Assembly: GCA_043758125.1 (NCBI GenBank)
Contig: JAYVOC010000080.1
Span: 1-7,282 of the forward strand
Reading direction: 5' to 3'
DNA: 7,282 nucleotides
Source: JANXSD01 sp043758125
Lineage (GTDB): Bacteria; Bacteroidota; Bacteroidia; AKYH767-A; OLB10
Position 1 is the first letter of the stretch, and each line of letters opens with the position of its first letter. A program made the translations under genes and the position numbers. Below, piece by piece: positions 1 through 6,356 of this stretch. The notes below the pieces were generated by a model that was not told the origin of the DNA, did no database searches, and saw only the letters and a program-made list of their open reading frames with translations.

Positions 1-398
1 GTATCATAAATATCCATAAAAATATTTAATGCATTTTCACTTTTGTTCCAGTCGCTAGAGATAACAATTCCTTTTCCATTAAAAAAACTTACTGATTCGA
101 TACTTGCACTTTCTGGATGTGGTACTAGGTTTTTCCACCATAGCGGTCGAAGTGAAAAATCAAAATAGCTGAGGCGATATTTCCTTGTCCTCAATCCAAT
201 TCTATCGTTTTGTGATTCGAGCGATAAGTTGCTATGTAATACAAAAATTCCTGTATCACCTTGACCGATTACTTTTAAGTAATTCATTCCAAAATCGTCC
301 AAATTTTGTGGCGATAACGTTAACTTTTGTGCAGATAACGAAATTGGAATCATGATCATCCAAAAAAATATATAAAACAGAAAACGCAAGCATCGCAT
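1..398 (-). CDS. Exported protein of unknown function (3' end beyond window)
   Basis: The frame opens with ATG at 398-396 and stays open to the left edge, giving 132 visible codons; the C-terminus is outside the window. The N-terminus looks like a Sec signal peptide: basic residues (MRCLR), a hydrophobic stretch rich in F, W, I and M, then SLSA|Q as a probable signal peptidase I site near residue 23, so the product should leave the cytoplasm. The visible mature part has a beta-rich look, with short alternating strands, a 'WWKNLVPHPE' segment and 'GIVISSDWNKSENAL', but I recognise no family. It begins 12 bp after the stop of the MBL-fold hydrolase gene and in the same reading frame, so it is very probably the third gene of the gldB operon. 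The in-frame TGA at 413-411 supports this start. It could be an outer-membrane or periplasmic beta-propeller-like protein, but that is a guess. Confidence 0.75.
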   Translation of the reverse strand, partial: MRCLRFLFYIFFWMIMIPISLSAQKLTLSPQNLDDFGMNYLKVIGQGDTGIFVLHSNLSLESQNDRIGLRTRKYRLSYFDFSLRPLWWKNLVPHPESASIESVSFFNGKGIVISSDWNKSENALNIFMDIYD

Positions 399-410
399 AA
401 GCTTTTTAAA

Positions 411-1058
411 TCAAGAATGAGTTAATAAAAATGGATTATTTTTTTTCTCATAACCTATTGTTGTTTCTTGTCCATGTCCGGGAAAAACAATTGTGTCATC
501 AGGTAAAATAAATAAATTATTTCGAATACTTCTTAATAATGTTGCTGAATCACTTGCAGGAAAATCTGTTCGTCCGATACTTTCTCGAAACAATACATCA
601 CCACCGATTAATATTCCATCTGCTTCACTATAAAAGCAAACACTACCAGGACTATGTCCGGGGGCAAAAATTATCTTCAGTGTACTATTTCCAAAAGTTA
701 ATTCTTCTCCTTCTCTTAAGCTAAGTAGTGGTTCGGGTGATTCTTCAACCATGATTCCATATTTAGAACCATAATCAATTGTTGCTTTTAAAAGAGGGTG
801 TTCGAATTCATGTATTTCAACTTTTAATCCAAAACTTTCTGCAACAAATTTATTTCCTAAAATATGATCAATATGACAATGTGTATTTAATAAACGAACG
901 GGTTTTAAATTTTCAGTAATAATGAAATCAAAAAGTTCTCTTTTTTCCGCTGCTTCATAACAACCTGGATCAATAATCACACATGATTTTGTTTCATCAT
1001 AAAGAATATAAGTGTTCTCATAAAAAGGGTTGAATGTAAATAATTTTAAGTGTAACAT
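411..1058 (-). CDS. MBL-fold metallo-hydrolase, glyoxalase II / YcbL-like
   Basis: This 215-residue protein is a metallo-beta-lactamase-fold hydrolase of the glyoxalase II group, which hydrolyses thiolesters such as S-lactoylglutathione or related substrates in the cytoplasm. The full metal-binding set is visible: THCHIDH at residues 59-65 (H60, H62, D64, H65), PGHSPGS at 133-139 (H135), GGD at 152-154 (D154) and PGHG at 193-196 (H195). GRTDFP at 162-167 and the C-terminal 'ETTIGYEKKNNPF' are typical of the short YcbL-type proteins, which lack the long helical C-terminal substrate domain of classical GloB (about 250 residues). No signal peptide is present. It starts 3 bp after the gldB stop and ends 12 bp before the next gene, so it is almost certainly co-transcribed with them. 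The fold and metal site are secure; the physiological substrate is not known. Confidence 0.93.
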   Translation of the reverse strand: MLHLKLFTFNPFYENTYILYDETKSCVIIDPGCYEAAEKRELFDFIITENLKPVRLLNTHCHIDHILGNKFVAESFGLKVEIHEFEHPLLKATIDYGSKYGIMVEESPEPLLSLREGEELTFGNSTLKIIFAPGHSPGSVCFYSEADGILIGGDVLFRESIGRTDFPASDSATLLRSIRNNLFILPDDTIVFPGHGQETTIGYEKKNNPFLLTHS

Positions 1059-1061
1059 ATA

Positions 1062-2120
1062 TTAAGAATTTTTTGCTGGTCGGTAGTTAGATTGTGAAAG
1101 TAATAATTGTGCGTCTTGAATAGAAAATAATTGAGGAAGTTTTATCTCTGGATGTTGATGCATAAAGGAACGAACAATTTGCCATCCAATATACACTCCT
1201 AACTGAGCTGGAGCATCTTTAGGAAATCCGCTAGTGCCATTACCATCATTAATAAACTTCATATAAGTTTTAGGATTGTTATTGTACAGTAATTGATGTT
1301 CTATAAAAAATCCCCAAATTTCTGATTCGTTTTGTATAGCCCATGTCAATTGTTTTTCGCTAAAACCAATTTTAATGGTATCATCAGTATCAGGAGTTAG
1401 CAAGTCGAGCGCATATAAAATTTTTCCTTGATATATCAAATTATTTAAGAAGCTTCGATGCAAACTATCGTTCGTATATTCGCTATCCATCCACCCTTTT
1501 AAAGCGTCGGTTAAAATATATTCTTCACGAAATTTTCGAACCATATACTGTGGTAATTGAAGAGAAGGATAGTATTTGTAATCAGCACCCAAATAAAAGT
1601 GCAAACCAATTCCCAATACACTATCCATCGCCATTACATTACTTGTAAAAGGAGAGATATAAGTAACTATTTTGGGAATATTTTTCCCCGAAAATAATAA
1701 ATGATAGCGTTTAAAAGACTCTGTGAAAGAGGACTTCAAATTACTTATATCACTAAATTTTTTATCGCAATCAGCATATACTAAACGAATATATTTATCA
1801 CTTCGGTATTGATTCAAATTAGTAGCTATATCAGCATCACTAAGAGGATCTCTACTAGCTGGTGTAATTCCAGCCAATTTAACACACCATAAATCAAAAA
1901 ATTTACCGTAGGTTAATCTAAAAGCATGAATTTGACTGCTATCAAATGGTGTTTGCTGATCAAAAATCAATTTTTCGAACCGGATGAACGCCAAATTTAA
2001 TTTGATATCAGGAACTTCAATTCTTTTAGGAATATTGGCTTGCTTTTTTTTACTTTCGCAAGATGAAATCAATAAGAGTGTTATTGATAAAAGGCAAAAC
2101 AGTTTTATTTTAATTATCAT
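1062..2120 (-). CDS. gldB: Gliding motility lipoprotein GldB
   Basis: GldB is a membrane-anchored lipoprotein required for gliding in Flavobacterium johnsoniae and found in many Bacteroidota. I recognise it from its conserved blocks, numbered here from the upstream ATG at 2156: 'RFEKLIFD' (59-66), 'IVTYISPF' (163-170), 'LGIGLHFYLGADYKYYPSL' (181-199), 'IYQGKILYALDLLTPDT' (241-257), 'EIWGFFIEHQLLY' (279-291) and 'GWQIVRSFM' (324-332). The preferred start is the ATG at 2120-2118, because it gives a compact lipoprotein signal (MIIKIK, a hydrophobic core, lipobox ISS|C) with the acylated cysteine at residue 21. The upstream in-frame ATG at 2156 adds 12 residues (364 in total) and would overlap the divergent barrel gene by 15 bp. 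The length (352-364) fits the family. It is the first gene of a tight leftward operon with the MBL hydrolase. No gldC is seen in the window. Identification is firm; the exact start is less so. Confidence 0.93.
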   Translation of the reverse strand: MIIKIKLFCLLSITLLLISSCESKKKQANIPKRIEVPDIKLNLAFIRFEKLIFDQQTPFDSSQIHAFRLTYGKFFDLWCVKLAGITPASRDPLSDADIATNLNQYRSDKYIRLVYADCDKKFSDISNLKSSFTESFKRYHLLFSGKNIPKIVTYISPFTSNVMAMDSVLGIGLHFYLGADYKYYPSLQLPQYMVRKFREEYILTDALKGWMDSEYTNDSLHRSFLNNLIYQGKILYALDLLTPDTDDTIKIGFSEKQLTWAIQNESEIWGFFIEHQLLYNNNPKTYMKFINDGNGTSGFPKDAPAQLGVYIGWQIVRSFMHQHPEIKLPQLFSIQDAQLLLSQSNYRPAKNS

Positions 2121-2141
2121 TGCAGAATAATACTTCAATCT

Positions 2142-2774
2142 ATGAATAAGCGACATCTAATTCTTGTACTAATTGTTTTTGGTACTTTGAGAACTCCAAT
2201 CCATGCTCAATCCTCTGATCAGAAATTCCATTTCGGACTAAAAGTTTCTCCAACCTTAGCTTGGTTAAAACCTGACACCAAAGGTATTGAGAAAGGAGGT
2301 TCGAAATTAGGATTTTCATACGGGATTATAACAGAATTCAATTTCCAGGAAAATTATGCTATTGCCACTGGATTGCAAGTAACCTATAGAGGTGGAAAGT
2401 TAATTGTTCCTTATACTGATTTTGCTGGAAATGTAGTTAAGCAGAAAGCTTCAATAAATCTTCAATATATTGAACTACCTATTACTCTAAAAATGAAGAC
2501 CAATGCCTTCAATAAATATAAATTTTTCGGACAATTTGGAATCGTAAATGGTATTAATATAAGAGCAAAAGATGGTGATAATAATGATATTAAGAAGAAT
2601 ATTAATTCGTATAATGTTGCAATGAGCATTGCACTTGGCACAGAATACACTCTTTCAGGAAGTACAGCATTGGTTGCATCACTTGAATTTAATAATGGCT
2701 TTATCGATGTTTTAAAAGGAGATGATAAAGCAATAAGTAATTATTTTGGTTTAAACGTTGGTGTGTTATTTTAA
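2142..2774 (+). CDS. PorT-like outer-membrane beta-barrel protein
   Basis: This is a 210-residue predicted outer-membrane beta-barrel of the small PorT-like / OMP_b-brl_2 type that is abundant in Bacteroidota. A signal peptide covers residues 1-22 (MNKR, hydrophobic core, IHA|Q). The mature part shows alternating amphipathic strands: 'FHFGLKVSPTLAWL' (29-42), 'FSYGIITEFNF' (58-68), 'YAIATGLQVTYRGGKL' (72-87), the family-typical 'YIELPITLKMKT' (109-120), 'FFGQFGIVNGINI' (128-140) and a final 'FGLNVGVLF' ending in phenylalanine, as BAM-assembled barrels often do. It is divergent from gldB with only 21 bp between the starts, and a strong terminator follows its stop, so it appears monocistronic. 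The role is unknown. It should not be equated with the true T9SS PorT on this similarity alone. Confidence 0.88.
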   Translation: MNKRHLILVLIVFGTLRTPIHAQSSDQKFHFGLKVSPTLAWLKPDTKGIEKGGSKLGFSYGIITEFNFQENYAIATGLQVTYRGGKLIVPYTDFAGNVVKQKASINLQYIELPITLKMKTNAFNKYKFFGQFGIVNGINIRAKDGDNNDIKKNINSYNVAMSIALGTEYTLSGSTALVASLEFNNGFIDVLKGDDKAISNYFGLNVGVLF

Positions 2775-2795
2775 GCTAATAGAAGTCAAATAGAT

Positions 2796-2826
2796 AAGCC
2801 CGGTATTTATATCGGGCTTTTTCTTT
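2796..2826 (+). terminator. Rho-independent terminator after the barrel gene
   Basis: A 10-bp stem pairs 2796-2805 (AAGCCCGGTA) with 2810-2819 (TATCGGGCTT), including one G-T wobble, around the four-base loop TTTA. It runs directly into TTTCTTT. It begins 22 bp after the stop codon of the PorT-like gene and ends about 130 bp before nadE, so it should separate the two transcription units. The left flank has no matching A-run, so it looks one-directional. Confidence 0.9.
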
Positions 2827-2933
2827 ATGCCTTTAGCGAATGGTTGTACTAATTAATATTGATTTAGTATTTCCATTTATTCATTTAGAGAAACCATCCG
2901 TTATAGACCATTTTTTTAAAATTCTTTGAGAGC

Positions 2934-2941
2934 TATCTTTT
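2934..2941 (+). promoter_or_regulatory. Possible -7 element of the nadE promoter
   Basis: TATCTTTT matches seven of eight positions of the Bacteroidota -7 consensus TAnnTTTG and lies 16 bp upstream of the nadE ATG, in the gap after the preceding terminator, where a promoter must exist. No convincing TTTG -33 element stands about 20 bp further upstream, and such AT-rich matches are common by chance, so this is only a candidate. Confidence 0.25.
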
Positions 2942-2957
2942 CATTAATTTTACATCA

Positions 2958-4610
2958 ATGAAAATCGCACTTGCACAGTTAAACTACCATATTGGTAATT
3001 TCGAATTAAATAAAGAGAAAATTATTCACGCTATTCAAAAAGCGGAGCAAGAGAAGGTTGATCTTGTTGTTTTCGCAGAGTTAGCAATTTGTGGTTATCC
3101 ACCGCTCGATTTTTTAGATTACCAGCATTTTATTAATCGTTGCATGGAAAGCATGGAAAGCATTGCATCCTATTGTAAAACCACTTCTGCAATTATTGGT
3201 GGTCCAGCAATAAATCCTGATCCGAAGGGGAAAAATTTATTTAATGCGGCATTTGTTTTATCGGAAGGAAAAATAAAACAAATAGTTTCGAAAACACTTT
3301 TGCCAACGTATGATGTGTTTGATGAATATCGTTGGTTTGAATCGAATAGAACATTTAATTGTGTAGAATTAAACGGTATTCGCATTGCGCTAACAGTGTG
3401 TGAAGATCTTTGGAACATGGGAGATGATCCGCTTTATACTTTCTGGCCGATGGAAGAATTAATTCGTCAGCAACCAGTATTGATGATCAACATTGCAGCA
3501 TCCCCTTTCAATTACAAACATATTGATGATCGCAAAAGTATCCTCGAAAAGAATGTTCGTCAATATCAATTACCATTAATATATGTTAATCAAGTAGGAG
3601 CACAAACCGATATTATTTTTGATGGTGGTTCAGTAATTTACGATGAGAAAGCGAATATATTAAAAGAGTTAAATTACTTTGAAGAAGATTATTTTGTCTG
3701 TGAATTTGATGTTGCAAAAAGTAAAATTCAAAGTGATGATTCGTACGTTGCTGTAAAAAATGAAAAAATAAAAATGCAACGTATTCATCAAGCATTGACG
3801 ATGGGTATTCGCGATTATTTTTTGAAGATGGGATTCAAAAAAGCAATTCTTGGATTGTCAGGAGGAATAGATTCTGCATTGGTTCTTGTTCTTGCAGCAC
3901 AAGCGTTAGGAAAAGAAAATGTTCATGCTGTTTTAATGCCTTCAGAATTCTCAAGCGATCATTCTATTAGCGATTCACTTGACTTAGTGAAGAACCTTGG
4001 TTGTTCACATGAAATTATTGCTATTGCACCCATATACAATGCATTTGTTGAAAGTTTAAAACATGATTTTGAAGGATTGCCTTTTGGTGTGGCGGAAGAG
4101 AATATTCAATCACGCGTGAGAGGAACTACGTTAATGGCATTGAGCAATAAGTTGGGATATATTTTGTTAAATACGAGCAATAAAAGCGAACTTTCGGTTG
4201 GGTACGGAACTTTATACGGAGATATGTGTGGAGGCTTATCCGTAATTGGTGATTTATATAAAACCGAAATCTTCGCATTGTGTAAATACATGAATTCAAT
4301 GAAAGAAATAATTCCAATAAACATTATAACTAAACCACCTTCTGCCGAATTGCGCCCCGGACAATTGGATAGTGATTCATTACCTCCTTATGAAATACTT
4401 GACACTATTCTTTGCAGTTATATCGAACATGCAAATGGTCCTGATCAAATTATTGAAGAAGGCTTTGATGCCGATTTAGTAAATAAAATTTTAAAAATGG
4501 TGAACATGAATGAATGGAAACGTTTTCAATTTGCACCAATACTTCGCGTTTCACCTAAAGCTTTTGGGAGAGGTAGACGAATGCCAATTGTCGCAAAATA
4601 TTTAGGATAA
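2958..4610 (+). CDS. nadE: Glutamine-dependent NAD+ synthetase
   Basis: NadE carries out the last step of NAD biosynthesis in the cytoplasm, the ATP-dependent amidation of deamido-NAD+ to NAD+ with glutamine as nitrogen donor. Residues 1 to about 260 form the nitrilase-type glutaminase domain, with the expected catalytic triad E41 (FAELAICGYPP), K112 (VSKTLLPTYDVFDE) and C148 (LTVCEDLW). Residues from about 275 to 550 form the synthetase domain, with the ATP pyrophosphatase P-loop SGGIDS at 301-306, 'NIQSRVRGTTLMALSN' (382-397), 'NTSNKSELSVGYGTLYGDM' (405-423) and 'KPPSAELRPGQLDSD' (459-473). The 550-residue length is normal for the two-domain bacterial enzyme, and no key residue is missing. 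The ATG at 2958 puts 'MKIALAQLNY' at the usual nitrilase N-terminus. It follows an intrinsic terminator, so it probably has its own promoter. No terminator separates it from the next gene. Confidence 0.97.
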   Translation: MKIALAQLNYHIGNFELNKEKIIHAIQKAEQEKVDLVVFAELAICGYPPLDFLDYQHFINRCMESMESIASYCKTTSAIIGGPAINPDPKGKNLFNAAFVLSEGKIKQIVSKTLLPTYDVFDEYRWFESNRTFNCVELNGIRIALTVCEDLWNMGDDPLYTFWPMEELIRQQPVLMINIAASPFNYKHIDDRKSILEKNVRQYQLPLIYVNQVGAQTDIIFDGGSVIYDEKANILKELNYFEEDYFVCEFDVAKSKIQSDDSYVAVKNEKIKMQRIHQALTMGIRDYFLKMGFKKAILGLSGGIDSALVLVLAAQALGKENVHAVLMPSEFSSDHSISDSLDLVKNLGCSHEIIAIAPIYNAFVESLKHDFEGLPFGVAEENIQSRVRGTTLMALSNKLGYILLNTSNKSELSVGYGTLYGDMCGGLSVIGDLYKTEIFALCKYMNSMKEIIPINIITKPPSAELRPGQLDSDSLPPYEILDTILCSYIEHANGPDQIIEEGFDADLVNKILKMVNMNEWKRFQFAPILRVSPKAFGRGRRMPIVAKYLG

Positions 4611-4674
4611 TATCTTTAATGAAAATGTATTTAACTAATCAAATTATTTTATTTCTGCGAAAATTTATTTGTGA

Positions 4675-5664
4675 ATGAGAAGCTTTTTAATAATTTTTTT
4701 AATGTTGATATTCATAAATGCTGATGCGCAAACAGATACTTTGTATTGCAAATCATATGCAAAGCTTATCACTGGAAGATTTTATTTTTCACAAAAATAT
4801 ACTCGACTAAATATTAAAAATAGCATTGATAAATATGATTTAAGTTATCGTCCGAATACTAATTTAAATATGGGAATTGGTGCTACTTACAAATGGGCTA
4901 CTTTAAATTTAGCGTATGGTTTTCCATTCTTAAATCCTGAAAATGGAGAAGGCAAAACGAAGTATCTCGATTTACAAGCACATTTTTACGGACCAAAATT
5001 TACTATAGATTTCTTCGGACAATTTTATAAAGGATTTTATCTTTATCCAAAAGGAACATTAGCAAATAAAAATCAATATTATATTCGCCCCGACTTGAAA
5101 GTAAATGCTCTTGGAGCATCTGTACAATATGTTTTAAATAACAAAAGATTCTCCTACAGAGCTGCGTTCTTACAAAATGAATGGCAACGTAAATCTTGCG
5201 GCAGTTTAATTGCAGGAGCTGAAATACACTTTGGAAAAATATCTGCCGACAGTTCCATTGTAGCATCAGAAGTAAACACTTTATCCGAAGGTGGAAAAAT
5301 TCGAAACTTTAACTATTTTGAAATTGGTCCAAATGTGGGTTATGCTTATACTTTGGTGGTTCACAAAAATTTTTTCTTAACTGGATCCTTAGCATTTAGC
5401 TTTGATTATGTAACAAATACTTCTCGTGGAAATACCTCACGATTAAAAACAGATGGATTTAGCCCGAATAATACTTTTAGAGTTTTTACTGGATATAATT
5501 CTGCCTTATATGCTTTCAGTTTCACCTTTATAAATTCAGAAGTTTCACTAACAACACAAAGAGCATTAACAAAAATAAATGTGAGCACAGGAAATTTTCG
5601 ATTGAATTATGTGAAGCGTTTTAAACCAGGTCCAAAATCTAAAAGGATGTTACGGCATTTGTAA
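4675..5664 (+). CDS. DUF4421-type outer-membrane/envelope protein
   Basis: This 329-residue exported protein resembles the DUF4421 family of Bacteroidota, whose function is unknown. Residues 1-18 form a signal peptide (MRSF, hydrophobic core, ADA|Q). Family-like blocks are 'LSYRPNTNLNMGIGATYKWA' (56-75), 'GEGKTKYLDLQAHFYGPKF' (91-109), 'YKGFYLYP' (118-125), 'YRAAFLQNEWQRKSCGSLI' (161-179) and 'FEIGPNVGYAYT' (215-226). Most segments are amphipathic beta strands ending in aromatic residues, which suggests a membrane barrel, although the tail (KRFKPGPKSKRMLRHL) is basic and does not end in an aromatic residue. The start at 4675 is chosen because it directly precedes the signal peptide. It lies 64 bp after nadE on the same strand with no terminator between, so co-transcription is plausible but not shown. 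The family assignment is from memory of these motifs. Confidence 0.82.
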   Translation: MRSFLIIFLMLIFINADAQTDTLYCKSYAKLITGRFYFSQKYTRLNIKNSIDKYDLSYRPNTNLNMGIGATYKWATLNLAYGFPFLNPENGEGKTKYLDLQAHFYGPKFTIDFFGQFYKGFYLYPKGTLANKNQYYIRPDLKVNALGASVQYVLNNKRFSYRAAFLQNEWQRKSCGSLIAGAEIHFGKISADSSIVASEVNTLSEGGKIRNFNYFEIGPNVGYAYTLVVHKNFFLTGSLAFSFDYVTNTSRGNTSRLKTDGFSPNNTFRVFTGYNSALYAFSFTFINSEVSLTTQRALTKINVSTGNFRLNYVKRFKPGPKSKRMLRHL

Positions 5665-5841
5665 AATACATACTAGCATATTTAAATCACATACCAGTTA
5701 TTACAGGCATTTTTATTATTTTTTAACAAGCAAGATATAGTCAATAATTCCGATAGCAGCTAGGAGATTTTTAAAAATCGTATTAAGTATTTTTTTGTTA
5801 GTTGCTTCTAAATATCTTCCTTGTAGCACAACTGTTTCAAG

Positions 5842-5875
5842 TCCGAAATAAAGTTAAGGAGAATCTCCGAAATAA
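5842..5875. repeat. Short direct repeat TCCGAAATAA x2
   Basis: TCCGAAATAA occurs at 5842-5851 and again at 5866-5875, a 24-bp offset, with the small palindrome-like GGAGAATCTCC between them. It could be a local duplication or a chance match in AT-rich sequence; no function is claimed. Confidence 0.45.
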
Positions 5876-6175
5876 TTATATTTCTCATTTTTATTTCATG
5901 GAAAAAAAATTGATAGAATAAAAAAAGACTTGCAATGACATATTCAAACTAGTTTTTATAAATAACAACCAAGCAAAAACATTTGCAATAATTAGTATTA
6001 ATAGAAAAACCAAAATAGAATTATAGATTTCTCAGAAAGATCAGAAATTATTGAAGGAAGTAAACAAAAAGTTGCTAAAGAATTATGTAGAGATGCAAAG
6101 AAATCAACCTTGCAAAGACATAGTTAAGCTATTTTCATGCTACATTAGAATTTTTCACAAGAGCCTCTGATAATA

Positions 6176-6217
6176 AAATTGTGTAGGAACGGCACTATTT
6201 TTATCATAACACAATTT
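6176..6217. repeat. 9-bp perfect inverted repeat with 24-bp spacer
   Basis: AAATTGTGT at 6176-6184 is matched exactly by ACACAATTT at 6209-6217. In RNA this would form a 9-bp stem with a 24-base loop. There is no T-run directly after it on either strand, so it is a poor intrinsic terminator. A protein-binding palindrome or chance are the alternatives. Confidence 0.5.
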
Positions 6218-6271
6218 GAGGAATGGCATTTATTTTATAACAATATGCAATCCTATTTTTTTTAAATTTGC

Positions 6272-6289
6272 ATTCCGCATTTACGGAAT
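6272..6289. repeat. Small hairpin ATTCCG-N6-CGGAAT
   Basis: A 6-bp perfect stem around the loop CATTTA, with an outer GC/GC pair possible across a two-base bulge (6269-6292). It lies about 70 bp beyond the stop of the leftward gene ending at 6357. On that strand the hairpin is followed by an A-rich rather than a T-rich tract, so termination here is doubtful. A transcript-end stabilising structure is possible. Confidence 0.35.
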
Positions 6290-6356
6290 ATGCTGGGCAT
6301 AATTAAATTTCTTTGAAGAAAAATTTAAAGGAAATTCAAAATAATATTCCTTATCA

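Larger units (their letters stand above)
5665..6356. other. AT-rich 690-bp region without a supportable gene
   Basis: This gap lies between two convergent genes. Both strands are broken by frequent stops. The longest fragments seen were a 40-codon open stretch at 6005-6127 (+, no ATG at its head, contains 'EIIEGSKQKVAKELCRDAKK') and a 24-codon ATG-led ORF on the minus strand near 6160-6235; neither is convincing. It holds a 9-bp inverted repeat (6176-6217), a duplicated TCCGAAATAA, a near-identical 14-bp pair at 5929-5942 and 6109-6122, and a small hairpin at 6272-6289. No T-tailed GC-rich terminator was found for either flanking gene, and no tRNA was recognised. It may be a decayed gene or an untranslated spacer. 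Confidence 0.6.

Noticed and set aside
539..724. 61-codon plus-strand ORF opposite the MBL hydrolase gene
   Set aside because: It overlaps the conserved metal-binding coding sequence on the other strand and has low-complexity leucine/histidine composition with no recognisable domain.
2291..2299. GAAAGGAGG, a Shine-Dalgarno-like string inside the barrel gene
   Set aside because: No start codon with a plausible downstream frame follows at the right distance, the surrounding frame is clearly coding, and Bacteroidota rarely rely on such sites.
2460..5600. Antisense open stretches of 60-90 codons inside the barrel, nadE and DUF4421-type genes (for example 2462-2650, 3170-3418, 5003-5266)
   Set aside because: They lie wholly opposite genes with strong family or signal-peptide evidence, show no motifs of their own and are expected shadows of AT-rich coding sequence.
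6160..6235. 24-codon ATG-led minus-strand ORF and a 25-codon plus-strand ORF near 6094-6171
   Set aside because: Both are too short, have no ribosome-binding or family signal, and are expected by chance.
6303..6328. TTAAATTT / AAATTTAA inverted repeat as a terminator for the leftward gene
   Set aside because: The stem is made only of A-T pairs, the loop is 10 bases and there is no following T-run on the minus strand, so it is too weak to call.
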